The position numbers and the translations under genes were made by a program. Shown here piece after piece: positions 16,389 through 26,036 of a stretch of 38,486 nt of DNA. This DNA comes from Terrabacter tumescens (GTDB lineage: Bacteria; Actinomycetota; Actinomycetes; Actinomycetales; Dermatophilaceae): NCBI RefSeq assembly GCF_014646815.1, contig NZ_BMNZ01000014.1, forward strand, positions 1 through 38,486. The letters run 5' to 3'. The notes below the pieces were generated by a model. That model searched no databases. It had not been told where the DNA came from and saw nothing but the letters and a program-made list of their open reading frames with translations. Numbering within the stretch: position 1 is the first letter of the stretch; each line of letters opens with the position of its first letter.

Positions 16389-17927
16389 GTGTCCACCTCG
16401 TCCAACCTGGGATTCCGCTCGGAACGCGGGCCGATCCTCATCGCTCTCATGCTGTCGACGTCGCTCATCGCGCTCGACTCCACCATCCTCGCCACGGCCG
16501 TGCCGTCGATCGTCGCCGACCTCGGCGGCCTGACCCAGTTCCCCTGGCTCTTCTCCGTCTACCTCCTCGCCCAGGCGGTGTCGGTCCCGGTCTACGCGAA
16601 GCTCGCCGACACGGTCGGGCGCAAGCCGGTGATCCTCGTCGGGATCGCGCTCTTCCTCGTCGGCAGCATCCTCTGCGGCTTCGCGTGGGACATGGGCTCG
16701 CTCATCGTCATGCGGGCCCTGCAGGGTCTCGGCGCCGGCGCGGTGCTGCCCATGACGACGACGATCGCGGCCGACATCTACACCGTGGCCGAGCGGGCCA
16801 AGACCCAGGGCTACATCGCGAGCGTCTGGGCCGTGTCGTCGGTCGTGGGCCCGACCCTCGGTGGCGTCTTCTCCCAGTTCGCCTCGTGGCGCTGGATCTT
16901 CTTCGTCAACATCCCCTTCTGCCTGCTCGCCGCCGGGATGATCTGGCGCAAGTACGACGAGTCCGTCGAGCGGCGTCGGCACCGCATCGACTACGCCGGC
17001 GCGGCCGTGCTCACGGTCGCCCTGACCCTGCTCATCCTCGCCGTGCTCGAGGGCGGCCAGGCATGGGCGTGGACCTCGTGGCAGAGCATCGGCTCGTTCG
17101 CGGTAGGTGCCGTGCTGCTCGTGGTCTTCGGCCTCATCGAGCGACGGGCGGCCGAGCCGATCCTGCCGCTCGAGGTGCTGACGCGGCGGCTCATCGTCGC
17201 GACCTGCCTCATCGGGATCGGCATCGGCGCGGTGCTCGTCGGCCTCACCTCCTACGTGCCGACCTTCCTCGAGCGCTCGACGGGGGCCACCCCGATCGTC
17301 GCCGGGCTCGCGGTCGCCGCCCTGACCATCGGCTGGCCGATCTCGGCCTCGCAGTCGGGCCGGCTCTACATGCGCATCGGCTTCCGCCCCACCGCGCTCA
17401 TCGGCCTCGTCGTGGCCACGCTCGGCGCGCTGTCGCTGTGGATCACCTCGTCGACGCCGAACGTCTGGGCCACCGCCGGCTCGTGCCTCATCGTCGGCCT
17501 GGGCCTCGGTCTCGTCGCGACGCCGACGCTCATCGCCGCCCAGGCATCGGTGCCGTGGAACGAGCGCGCCGTCGTCACCGGCACCAACATGTTCATGCGC
17601 TCGGTCGGCAGCGCCGTCGGCGTCGCGATCTTCGGTGCCATCGCCAATGCCGTCATCGCGACCCGCGGCGGCGACGGCTCGAGCGAGGCCGTGCAGGCGG
17701 GCTCTACGGCCGTCTTCCTCGCCGTGCTCGTGTCCGCCGCGGTCAGCATCGCCGCCGGCCTGCTCATGCCGCACACCAAGGCCGAGGACGTCGCGCACGG
17801 CGGCCCCGACGACGCCGCCACCGAGACCTCCGATGAGACCTCCGACGAGAGCTCAGACGAGACCACCGACGGGATCGCCGACGACGACCGGGTGCCCGAA
17901 CCCTCGACAACGACGCACACCGCCTGA
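16389..17927 (+). CDS. MFS drug/proton antiporter, 14-helix (DHA2) type
   Basis: 512 residues from a GTG with a perfect GGAGG four bases upstream. The first helix carries LDSTILATAVPSI, as in EmrB/QacA-type exporters. Motif A, AKLADTVGRKP, is at 70-80, and motif C-like GPTLGG follows near 157. About 14 hydrophobic helices fit the DHA2 subfamily, which exports drugs or metabolites using the proton gradient. The cytosolic tail is an acidic repeat (ETSDETSDESSDETTDG) from short tandem duplications at about 17821-17870. No adjacent TetR or MarR regulator is present. The 203-bp upstream gap holds a 12-bp tandem repeat of GCACGTGTC but no gene. Confidence 0.9.
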   Translation: MSTSSNLGFRSERGPILIALMLSTSLIALDSTILATAVPSIVADLGGLTQFPWLFSVYLLAQAVSVPVYAKLADTVGRKPVILVGIALFLVGSILCGFAWDMGSLIVMRALQGLGAGAVLPMTTTIAADIYTVAERAKTQGYIASVWAVSSVVGPTLGGVFSQFASWRWIFFVNIPFCLLAAGMIWRKYDESVERRRHRIDYAGAAVLTVALTLLILAVLEGGQAWAWTSWQSIGSFAVGAVLLVVFGLIERRAAEPILPLEVLTRRLIVATCLIGIGIGAVLVGLTSYVPTFLERSTGATPIVAGLAVAALTIGWPISASQSGRLYMRIGFRPTALIGLVVATLGALSLWITSSTPNVWATAGSCLIVGLGLGLVATPTLIAAQASVPWNERAVVTGTNMFMRSVGSAVGVAIFGAIANAVIATRGGDGSSEAVQAGSTAVFLAVLVSAAVSIAAGLLMPHTKAEDVAHGGPDDAATETSDETSDESSDETTDGIADDDRVPEPSTTTHTA

Positions 17928-17985
17928 CCGCATCGGGTAGGTGGCGAGGGACAGAGTCACCGACCCCGACGACGAGGAGAACGCG

Positions 17986-18471
17986 ATGAGCGAGCACGAC
18001 GGCACCCAGAAGGTCGCCGAACTGATCAAGGACATCCGGATCGCGATGCTGACGCACGCGGACTCGAACGGTGCGCTCGTCAGCCACCCGATGGCGACGC
18101 AGGAGGTCGAATTCGACGGCGACGTCCTCTTCATCTCCGAGCGTGACAGCCACAAGGCCCGCGACATCGCGGCCCAGTCCCCCGCCAGGGTCAACGTCGC
18201 CTACAGCTCGCAGAGCTCGTGGGTGTCCCTCTCCGGCACGGCGACGATCGTCGACGACCCCGCCAAGCTGGCCGACCTGTGGAACAGCTTCACCGGCGCC
18301 TGGCTCGAGGGCGGCCCCGAGAACCCGAACAACATCATCATCAAGGTGAGCGCGGACTCGGCCGAGTACTGGGACTCCCCCGGCGCCAAGGTCACGCAGA
18401 TCGCCAACTTCGTCAAGGCGAAGGTGACCGGTCAGCGCATGGAGGGCGACAACGAGGTCGTCGACCTCTGA
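17986..18471 (+). CDS. PPOX-fold general stress protein (pyridoxamine oxidase-like)
   Basis: 161 residues from the ATG at 17986, where GAGGAG lies upstream. The split-barrel FMN-binding fold is recognisable from KVAELIKDIRIAMLTH, the SHPMATQEVEFDGDVLFIS strand pair, ARVNVAYSSQSSWVSLSGTATIV, and a C-terminal EYWDSPGAKVTQIANFVKAKVTG. These match the 'general stress protein 26' group, which binds FMN or F420 and is usually a small dimer. The true reaction is unknown. It follows the MFS gene by 58 bp on the same strand and ends at a hairpin shared with the convergent topoisomerase gene. Confidence 0.88.
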   Translation: MSEHDGTQKVAELIKDIRIAMLTHADSNGALVSHPMATQEVEFDGDVLFISERDSHKARDIAAQSPARVNVAYSSQSSWVSLSGTATIVDDPAKLADLWNSFTGAWLEGGPENPNNIIIKVSADSAEYWDSPGAKVTQIANFVKAKVTGQRMEGDNEVVDL

Positions 18472-18480
18472 CCGCCTGAA

Positions 18481-18541
18481 ACGTGGGCGTATGCCGTCGG
18501 ATCCCCTTCCACGCGTTGGGAACTCGACGGCATACGCACGT
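18481..18541. terminator. Bidirectional terminator built from an inverted pair of GTATGCCG
   Basis: CGTATGCCGTCG (18488-18499) pairs with CGACGGCATACG (18525-18536), and the stem extends past a two-base bulge through ACGTG/CACGT. The loop is about 25 bases. It lies between convergent genes ending at 18471 and 18557. Each arm contains the octamer that recurs throughout the window. Confidence 0.75.
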
Positions 18542-18556
18542 CTGGGACGGAGTCGC

Positions 18557-19591
18557 TCAGGCGGCGCCCTTGACGAGCCGCATGACCGCCCGCTCGAGGG
18601 CGTCACGGTCGCGGACCTGCACGAGGTCGCCGAGCTCGAGGCGGCTGCGGTCGGCCTTGGTCAGGCGCGAGAGGCTGCGCGCGATGGTGCGGCCGACGGC
18701 GTACTCGTCGAGGACGCGCGGGTCGACGTAGGAGCTGCGGGCCACGGCCGGGGTGTTGCCCAGGTGCTCGGACACGACCTTCATCGCGTCCTTCTCGGCC
18801 CGCTTGAGCTCGCGCTCCGACCCAGCCGGCCCCGTGCGCGCCAGTGCCACGGCCGCCGTAACGGTCGCGGCCCACGTGCGGAGGTCCTTGACGGTGTACT
18901 CCTCGCCGACGAGCTCCTTGAAGGCGACGTTGAGGTCGCTGGAGCGCAGCTCGTGCCAGCCGTTCGTGTCGCGATAGGCCAGCAGACGGTCGCCGCGGTA
19001 GCCGCTCCGCTTGAGCGACAGGACGATCCGGGACAGCAGCGGATCGGTCATCACCGCCTCCCTCGTCACGCCGGACTTGGCGGGGAACTCGAAGGTGACG
19101 TCCTCCCCGCTGACGGTGACGTGTGACCGCAGCAGCGTCGCCACGCCGTGCGAGCCGTGCTCGGCCTCGTACTCCTCACCACCGCTGCGGAAGAGGCCGG
19201 CGTCGAGCATGCGGAGCCCGGCCGCCGTGACGCGCTTCTTCGTGAGGCCGTTGGTGCGCAGGTCCGCGGCGATCTGCTTGCGAGCGGCCGGCAACTTGCG
19301 GGCCAGCACGATCACGCGGTCGTGCTTCTCGCGCCCCCGCGCCTCGTGCCACTTGTCGTGGTAGCGGTACTGGCGACGGCCCGCGTCATCTGTGCCCACG
19401 GCCTGGATGTGGCCGTTCGGGTGCGGGCTGATCCAGACGTCCTGCCAGGCCGGCGGGATGACGAGCGCCTTGATGCGCTCCTTCGTCTCCGCGTCGACCG
19501 CGTGGCCGTCGCCGTCGACGTACGCGAAGCCCCTGCCCCGCCGCAGTCGACGGATCCCGGGCTTGTCGATGACGCTCCGACGCAGTCTCAC
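18557..19591 (-). CDS. DNA topoisomerase IB (poxvirus/eukaryote-like type)
   Basis: 344 residues from a GTG. The N-terminal domain shows RGRGFAYVDGDG and the strongly conserved IPPAWQDVWISPHPNGHIQAVGTDDAGRRQY region with RYHDKWHE. The catalytic domain contains KDLRTWAAT (an active-site arginine) and a C-terminal SSYVDPRVL whose tyrosine (about 288) forms the covalent 3'-phosphotyrosine. The enzyme relaxes both positive and negative supercoils by single-strand nicking without ATP. Bacterial forms are common in Actinobacteria. The start lacks a clear Shine-Dalgarno, so a few residues of uncertainty remain at the N-terminus. Confidence 0.93.
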   Translation of the reverse strand: MRLRRSVIDKPGIRRLRRGRGFAYVDGDGHAVDAETKERIKALVIPPAWQDVWISPHPNGHIQAVGTDDAGRRQYRYHDKWHEARGREKHDRVIVLARKLPAARKQIAADLRTNGLTKKRVTAAGLRMLDAGLFRSGGEEYEAEHGSHGVATLLRSHVTVSGEDVTFEFPAKSGVTREAVMTDPLLSRIVLSLKRSGYRGDRLLAYRDTNGWHELRSSDLNVAFKELVGEEYTVKDLRTWAATVTAAVALARTGPAGSERELKRAEKDAMKVVSEHLGNTPAVARSSYVDPRVLDEYAVGRTIARSLSRLTKADRSRLELGDLVQVRDRDALERAVMRLVKGAA

Positions 19592-19649
19592 ACGGAGGAG
19601 ATACCCCGATCGCCGTCGGACGCGAACATTCGCCCGACGGCACGAGCCG

Positions 19650-19877
19650 TCAGTCGGTCTCGGGGTTCTGCTCCCGCACGCCCGCGGTCTCGCTCGTGGC
19701 GGTCTGCGTCTCGCGGGTGTCGCTCGATCTGTCCGGGCCGTCGGGCGTCGACACCGGCACGATGTCGGGCACCTTGATCTCCGCCTGGCCGGGTGGCGGC
19801 GGCGGGTCCGGTGTGACCGGCGGGAAGACCGATCCGTCGTTCTGGAGATGTGATTCGTGAGGGGTCACGTCATTCAC
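19650..19877 (-). CDS. Small proline-rich protein (unknown)
   Basis: 75 residues from a GTG. The third codon positions are overwhelmingly G or C through the whole frame, as in the surrounding real genes, which supports translation. The middle part has an unbroken run of prolines (PDPPPPPG), and the ends are acidic and Ser/Thr-rich; no hydrophobic helix, so likely soluble and disordered. No ribosome site stands out. It lies 58 bp upstream of the topoisomerase IB gene on the same strand, so it may share its transcript. Family not recognised. Confidence 0.55.
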   Translation of the reverse strand: MNDVTPHESHLQNDGSVFPPVTPDPPPPPGQAEIKVPDIVPVSTPDGPDRSSDTRETQTATSETAGVREQNPETD

Positions 19878-20057
19878 CTAACGCCCCGAGTAGGTGGTTG
19901 CTGCTTCGACTTCGACCATACCCACGCCCTGCTGCGACGAACCTGTGAGCGACGAGGGGCATATGCCGTAGATGGTGCGGTAGCGACCGGAGAGCGCCGA
20001 AATCGCTTGACGCGCAGCACGACCGCTCCCACTGTGGAAGCGGAGGGGGTGGTGGTC

Positions 20058-21398
20058 GTGAAGGTCGCCGTCATCGGAGGAGGTCCCACGGGCCTCGTCA
20101 CGGGGATGGGTCTCGCGCGTCGCGGACACCATGTCGTCACGGTCGACCGCGACCCCGGTCCCCCTCCGGACGGCAGCCGTTGGCCGCGCCGCGGCGTCAT
20201 GCAGTTCCACCACGCCCACGCCTTCCGGGCCCAGGTCGGCGAGGTGCTCCGCGCCGAGGCGCCCGCGGCCTGGGACGCCTGGGTGGGCCTCGGCTGCGAG
20301 GCGATCGAGCTCGCGCTGCCCGACGGTCGCACCGTGACCGCCGGCATCCGCTCGCGCCGCGAGACCTTCGAGCGAGCCGTACGGTCGGCGGCCCTCGAGC
20401 AGCCGGGCCTCGAGGTGCGCACCGGCCACGTCGACGGCACCACGACGAGCCGCGGCCGCGCGCAGGGCATCAGCGTCGACGGCTCGGACTTCGACGCCGA
20501 CCTCGTCGTCGACGCCTCCGGGCGGTCGGGCCGGGTCAACCGCCACCTGCGCGGCCCCGGGGTCGGCGGCGAGTGCGGCATCGCCTACGTCGACCGCACC
20601 TACCGGCTGCGGCCCGGCGTCCCCGTCCCGCCGATGACCAACGCCATCGCCTGGCAGGGCAACTACGTCGGCTTCATGGTCCTCGTGTTCCTGCACGAGA
20701 GGGGCATCTTCTCCGCCCTCATCATCCGCTCGACCGCGAACCGCGACCTCGTCGGCCTGCGGCACACCGGCGCGTTCGAGGCCGCGAGCGCCGCCATCCC
20801 GGGGCTCGCCGCGTGGACCGCCGACGGCGTGGCCGAGCCCCTGACCGATGTGCTGCCCGGCGGTCCGCTCCTCAACGTCTACCGCGGCCAGCGCGGCCCC
20901 TCCGGTGGTCTCGCCCTGCCCGGCCTCGTCTTCGTCGGCGACTCGGTCTGCACGACGACCCCGATCTTCGGCCGGGGCATCGCGACCTCGCTGACCCAGG
21001 TGGCCCAGCTGCTGCGTCTCGTGGACGAGCACGGCTCCGACGTCGAGGCCGTCGGGGACGAGCTCGACGCGTACGACGAGGCGCGCATGCGGCCGTGGGT
21101 CGAGGACCACATCGCGATGGACCACGCCCAGGCGCGGCGCTGGGCCGGCGACGACATCGACCTCGCGGGGCACCTGCCGTCCGACCTCATCATGAACGCG
21201 GCGTCGCAGGACCCGTCCATCGGCGAGGCGATCGGCCCCTACGCGTCGATGGAGGCCCTCCCCTCCGTGCTCGGCACGGTCGAGGAGCGAGCCCGCGCCG
21301 TCTACCGCACCGGCTGGCGACCGCAGCCGGACCCCGGCCCGACGTCCGACGAGCTCGCCGAGCTCGTCGCCACGGCCGTCCCCTCCGTACGGAACTGA
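20058..21398 (+). CDS. FAD-dependent oxidoreductase (monooxygenase / geranylgeranyl reductase-like)
   Basis: 446 residues from the GTG at 20058, which follows GGAGGGGG by about eight bases; the longer open frame to 19857 overlaps other signals and is not needed. A Rossmann dinucleotide motif VAVIGGGPTGLVTG (residues 3-16) ends in an acidic residue at VTVDRD. The DLVVDASGRSG strand (near 155) and the FAD-phosphate motif GDSVCTTTPIFGRG (near 296) belong to the p-hydroxybenzoate hydroxylase-like superfamily. Substrate unknown. No ferredoxin, polyketide or terpenoid genes are adjacent, so a pathway cannot be assigned. It converges on the beta-propeller gene across a hairpin repeat. Confidence 0.85.
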   Translation: MKVAVIGGGPTGLVTGMGLARRGHHVVTVDRDPGPPPDGSRWPRRGVMQFHHAHAFRAQVGEVLRAEAPAAWDAWVGLGCEAIELALPDGRTVTAGIRSRRETFERAVRSAALEQPGLEVRTGHVDGTTTSRGRAQGISVDGSDFDADLVVDASGRSGRVNRHLRGPGVGGECGIAYVDRTYRLRPGVPVPPMTNAIAWQGNYVGFMVLVFLHERGIFSALIIRSTANRDLVGLRHTGAFEAASAAIPGLAAWTADGVAEPLTDVLPGGPLLNVYRGQRGPSGGLALPGLVFVGDSVCTTTPIFGRGIATSLTQVAQLLRLVDEHGSDVEAVGDELDAYDEARMRPWVEDHIAMDHAQARRWAGDDIDLAGHLPSDLIMNAASQDPSIGEAIGPYASMEALPSVLGTVEERARAVYRTGWRPQPDPGPTSDELAELVATAVPSVRN

Positions 21399-21472
21399 GC
21401 ACTCGACCCCAACTTCTCGTCGAGTGCCCACTTCCCGACAGACCCACCCGTCGAGAAATGAGCACTCGACCC
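21396..21472. terminator. Hairpin of the GTCGAGTG repeat family between convergent genes
   Basis: GCACTCGAC (21399-21407) pairs with GTCGAGTGC (21419-21427) around an 11-base loop. The 14-bp word TGAGCACTCGACCC is repeated directly at 21396-21409 and 21459-21472. Placed between stops at 21398 and 21488, the hairpin can terminate both genes. Confidence 0.6.
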
Positions 21473-21487
21473 GAAGTTCCCAGGCGG

Positions 21488-22591
21488 TCAGCGGGTGAGG
21501 ACCCCGACCCGGCCCTGTTCGCCCGAGGCCCAGCACGCGCCGTCGGCGGTGCACTCGACCGAGTCGAAGCTGCCCGTGTCGAACGTCGACCACGAACCGC
21601 CGCCGTCGGTCGACACGTCCGAGCCGGACGGTCCGACGGCCAGCACGGTGCGGGCCGTGCGCGGGACCCAGGCCGAGCCGGAGCGGTAGCCGGACGGGTT
21701 GGTCGTCGACTTGGTCCACGTCGCGCCGCCGTCGTCGGTCCAGGCCGCGTTGTCGACGGCCCCGGTCGGGGCCGCGAAGTCCCCGCCGACGATGACGCCA
21801 CGGCGGGCGTCGCGGAAGCTCACCGAGAAGATGCCCGCCGAAGCGCCTCCGGCCACCGGGCTGTCGGCAACGGTCCACGTGCGCCCGTGGTCGGTCGAGG
21901 TGAAGACGCGAGCCGGGTCGACCCCGCCGCTCACGAGGTAGGAGCGGCCGCCGACGCCGGACGACAGGCACGTGCCGGACGCCGCGAAGGCGAACTCGCC
22001 GGCCTGGGCCTCCGGCATGCCGGAGGGGTCGACGATCGACCACGAGCGGCCGCCGTCCGAGGTCTCGACGAGGCGGAACCTGCCGTCGACCGGGTCGCTC
22101 ATCGCGAGGCCCCGGCGCGGCGAGCTGAACGCCATGCAGTCGTAGAACGCGGCCGGGTCGGTGTTGCGGAACGACTCGGTCCAGCTCGCGCCACCGTCGT
22201 CGGTGACGAGGATGCGCGACTCCGTGCCCTCGCCGATCGAGAGCACGACGGCGTGACGGGCGTCGAACGCCTCGATGTCGCGGAACTGCAGCGCGTCGGT
22301 GCCCAGTCCCTCGGGGCTGACGTCGCTCCAGGTCCGGCCGCCGTCGGTCGTGCGCAGCACCGTGCCGTTGGTGCCGCTGACCCACGCGACGTCGCGCGAC
22401 ACCGGTGCGAGCCCGCGGAAGCGCTCGGTCGTCCCCGTCGGCGTCACCGACCAGCCGTATGCCGCCACCTCGGCCCTCGCGGGGGCGTCACGTCCCGGCG
22501 AACCGGGCGACACGGCATACGCACTCGTGGCCGCGGCCACGAGCGCGGTGGTGGTGGCGGCGAGCAGGACGGATCGCGTCAGGAGTCTCAT
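21488..22591 (-). CDS. Secreted beta-propeller (BNR/YCF48-like) protein
   Basis: 367 residues; GGGAGG directly precedes the ATG. A signal peptide (about 1-26, ending SAYA) is followed by six or so repeats, each with an Asp-box-like S/T-x-D-G-G-x-T/S-W: TTDGGRTWS, TDDGGASWT, TSDGGRSWS, STDHGRTWT, TDDGGATWT and STDGGGSWS. These fold into a six-bladed propeller as in sialidases and the plant HCF136/YCF48 proteins. No sialidase arginine triad or catalytic RIP motif is evident, so a binding or scaffold role outside the cell is more likely than hydrolysis. It occupies the position downstream of aspartokinase where asd is usual in Actinobacteria. Confidence 0.85.
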   Translation of the reverse strand: MRLLTRSVLLAATTTALVAAATSAYAVSPGSPGRDAPARAEVAAYGWSVTPTGTTERFRGLAPVSRDVAWVSGTNGTVLRTTDGGRTWSDVSPEGLGTDALQFRDIEAFDARHAVVLSIGEGTESRILVTDDGGASWTESFRNTDPAAFYDCMAFSSPRRGLAMSDPVDGRFRLVETSDGGRSWSIVDPSGMPEAQAGEFAFAASGTCLSSGVGGRSYLVSGGVDPARVFTSTDHGRTWTVADSPVAGGASAGIFSVSFRDARRGVIVGGDFAAPTGAVDNAAWTDDGGATWTKSTTNPSGYRSGSAWVPRTARTVLAVGPSGSDVSTDGGGSWSTFDTGSFDSVECTADGACWASGEQGRVGVLTR

Positions 22592-22631
22592 GCCTCCCGA
22601 AACTAGCGCCGTCGGAGGCGCTGCGGGGCGA

Positions 22632-23903
<1,272 letters not shown>

Positions 23904-24034
23904 ACTGGCTCCGGATCTCCTCGAGGGGTCTGCGTCAGCACCGAGTCTAGGCTCGCGCGCCCCACGTCAACCGGGACGTCGCGATGGTGAGATGTACGGT
24001 TCGTCACCCCTCGCGCCGCACGTTCTCGCGCGGA

Positions 24035-24631
24035 CTACGGGTGCAGCGCGTCGAACTCCGCCTCGCCGACGGTCTCGTCGTCGGCGTCGAGACGCAGGTG
24101 GGCGAGGATCGAGTGCAGCGAGCGCAGCGCCATCATCCCGCGGTCGCCCCAGTGGGACAGGTAGCCGAACTGCCACCACCACAGCGCCTCGAGCTTGCGC
24201 CCGGTCGCGTAGTGCTTGAGCCCGTGGCTGAGCGACACCGCCACGTCGACGAGGTCGTTGGTGATCGACCCGTCGGCCCGCTCCGAGGAGGTGATCGGGT
24301 CGATGACGTAGACGTAGTCGTCGATCCCCGCGAAGACGTTGGCGAGACCGGTGCGGAGCGGGTCGGCGTCGTCGTCGGCCGCGTCGGGCTCGAAGCGCTC
24401 CTCGGGCACGACGTCCTCGATCGCGCCGAGCCGCGCGCCGGCGACGAGCACCTGCGAGAGCGCCAGGGTCAGCAGCGGCAGGGCCGTGTCGGGCGAGCTG
24501 CCCGAGGCGACCTCTGTCACCGACGTGAGGAACGCGCTCGCCTCTGCGGCGGTCAGGTCGGCCAGGCCCGACAGGTCGTCGATCTCGTTCGCCTGGCTCG
24601 GCTGGCCCTCAGTCACCGGATGGTCGGTCAT
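24035..24631 (-). CDS. DUF5063-like protein between recR and lysC
   Basis: 198 residues from the ATG at 24631. Acidic, mostly helical, no membrane segments. A recognisable core is VASGSSPDTALPLLTLALSQ, then the acidic stretch AADDDADPL and HGLKHYATGRKLEALWWWQFGYLSHWGDRGMMALRSLHS with its WWW cluster. From memory this is the DUF5063 family, which in Actinobacteria sits between recR and aspartokinase, exactly as here. Function unknown. No strong ribosome site; the start lies among a cluster of GTATGCC-type words (24641-24654). A long tandem repeat array separates it from recR. Confidence 0.82.
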   Translation of the reverse strand: MTDHPVTEGQPSQANEIDDLSGLADLTAAEASAFLTSVTEVASGSSPDTALPLLTLALSQVLVAGARLGAIEDVVPEERFEPDAADDDADPLRTGLANVFAGIDDYVYVIDPITSSERADGSITNDLVDVAVSLSHGLKHYATGRKLEALWWWQFGYLSHWGDRGMMALRSLHSILAHLRLDADDETVGEAEFDALHP

Positions 24632-24692
24632 GGGTCCCAGCATGCCGTATGCCGTGTGGCCCGGTCGCGCCGGCAACGACCCATCGCACCTG

Positions 24693-24985
24693 GTCGAGTG
24701 GCCACGCCGCCCCACCAGCCCCAACGACCTGGCCCACATCTCCCGTCGAGTGAGCGCCCTGCCCCACCAGCCCCAGACGACGGCCCCGCCTCCCCCGTCG
24801 AGTGGCCACCCCGCCCCACCAGCCCCAACGGGCTGGCCCACCTCCCCGTGGAGTGGCCACCCCGCCCCACCAGCCCCAACGATCCGGCCCAATCCTCCCG
24901 TCGAGTGAGCCCTCCGCCCCACCAGCCCCCAGCGACGGCCCCTCCCCTCGTCGAGCGAGCGCTCCGCACCATGGAGGCGTGGGAC
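24693..24985 (+). repeat. 52-bp tandem repeat array (about 5.6 copies) led by GTCGAGTG
   Basis: Unit starts are at 24693, 24745, 24797, 24848, 24900 and 24950, with periods of 50-52 bp. Each begins GTCGAGTG (once GTGGAGTG, once GTCGAGCG). It continues with either GCCAC or AGCGC/AGCCC, then CCCCACCAGCCCC, then a variable dozen bases. Non-coding; no spacers that would suggest CRISPR. Confidence 0.9.
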
Positions 24986-25150
24986 GCAGCGCTCACTCGA
25001 CTGTGACGGCGGGGCCACTCGACTGGACGGCGACCTCGCACTGCGGGACCCAGCGCTCACTCGACTGCGACGACAGGGCCACTCGACGGGACGGCGCCCT
25101 CGCACTGCGGGACGCAGCGCTCACTCGACTGTGACGACGGGGCCACTCGA
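24981..25150 (+). repeat. 64-bp tandem repeat (about 2.7 copies), same core word inverted
   Basis: CAGCGCTCACTCGACTG recurs at 24987, 25051 and 25115, exactly 64 bp apart. Each copy is followed by a GGGGCCACTCGA or AGGGCCACTCGA block. CACTCGAC is the reverse complement of the GTCGAGTG that leads the adjoining 52-bp array, so the two arrays face each other. It ends 53 bp before the recR stop. Confidence 0.88.
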
Positions 25151-25202
25151 GGAGAGAGGGGTGTGGGAGGAGCGGGACGGCATACGCCCTCGGTGGTGCG
25201 GG

Positions 25203-25802
25203 TCAGGCGTCGACGCGGCGGCGGCCCTCGAAGGCCCGGCCGAGCGTGACCTCGTCGGCGTACTCGAGGTCACCGCCGACGGGCAGGCCCGACGCCAGGC
25301 GCGTCACGGTGAGGCCGACGTCGCGCAGCAACCGGCTCAGGTAGGTCGCGGTGGCCTCGCCCTCGAGGTTGGGGTCGGTAGCGATGATGACCTCCTGCAC
25401 CTCCCCGGAGGCGAGGCGCGTCATGAGCTCGCGGACCCGCAGGTCGTCGGGGCCGATGCCGTCGATGGGGCTGATCGCACCGCCGAGCACGTGGTACTTG
25501 CCGCGGAACTCGCGCGTGCGCTCGATGGCGACGACGTCCTTGGGCTCCTCGACGACGCAGATGGCCGTGTGGTCGCGGCGCGGGTCGGCGCAGATGCGGC
25601 ACTTCTCGGCCTCGGCCACGTTGCCGCACTCCTCGCAGAAGCGGACGCGGGCCTTGACCTCGGTCAGTGCCGTGACGAGGCGCGTGACGTCCTCGGAGTC
25701 GGCCTGCAGCAGGTGGAAGGCGATGCGCTGGGCGCTCTTGGGCCCGACCCCGGGAAGTCGTCCGAGCTCGTCGATCAGGTCCTGGACCGCGCCTTCGTAC
25801 AC
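25203..25802 (-). CDS. recR: Recombination protein RecR
   Basis: 199 residues, the normal RecR length. A helix-hairpin-helix [17 protein letters not shown] (16-32) is followed by a C4 zinc finger at Cys56, Cys59, Cys68 and Cys71. The TOPRIM domain (about 80-175) has [15 protein letters not shown] and [19 protein letters not shown]. The C-terminus has [22 protein letters not shown], the Walker B-like tail. It loads with RecO and RecF at single-strand gaps to promote RecA assembly. In most bacteria ybaB and dnaX lie directly upstream; here the upstream neighbour is a 234-bp gap and then a nickel/cobalt permease gene. Confidence 0.96.
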   Translation of the reverse strand: MYEGAVQDLIDELGRLPGVGPKSAQRIAFHLLQADSEDVTRLVTALTEVKARVRFCEECGNVAEAEKCRICADPRRDHTAICVVEEPKDVVAIERTREFRGKYHVLGGAISPIDGIGPDDLRVRELMTRLASGEVQEVIIATDPNLEGEATATYLSRLLRDVGLTVTRLASGLPVGGDLEYADEVTLGRAFEGRRRVDA

Positions 25803-25910
25803 ACCGCAACCCTAAGCCTGCCAAAGCCGTCCCGCGGACCGCCGCTCCGGCCCAGCGTGGCCAGGAGGGTTGTCGTTCCTCCCGGCGGCCCCGACTGCGG
25901 CCCAGGATCC

Positions 25911-26010
25911 CCGACCACAACCCCGCCCCGGCGGACGTGTTGCGGTCCGGCACCCCCGAAACCAGACCACGACTCCGCCGCGGCGGACGTGTCGAGGGCC
26001 CGGTCCGGCA
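25911..26010 (+). repeat. Two imperfect copies of a ~50-bp unit in the recR/permease gap
   Basis: ACCACAACCCCGCCCCGGCGGACGTGT (written here as a 27-base block from 25914) and a close variant from about 25964 share GGCGGACGTGT and then GGTCCGGCAC. The rest of the 234-bp gap (25803-26036) shows no gene; short open frames here are not supported by ribosome sites. Confidence 0.55.
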
Positions 26011-26036
26011 CCGGAGGGGAAGACCCCGCGCGCGGG

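Noticed and set aside
16053-22385. Very long antisense frames opposite the MFS transporter and the FAD oxidoreductase
   Set aside because: Stop-poor shadows expected above 70% GC. The sense frames carry recognisable domains and ribosome sites.
24693-25150. Possible CRISPR array
   Set aside because: The repeats are contiguous tandem units without unique spacers of constant length, and no cas genes are present.
25775-26036. Short Gly/Pro-rich frame in the recR/permease gap
   Set aside because: It overlaps the recR start and an imperfect DNA repeat, has no ribosome site and no recognisable motif.
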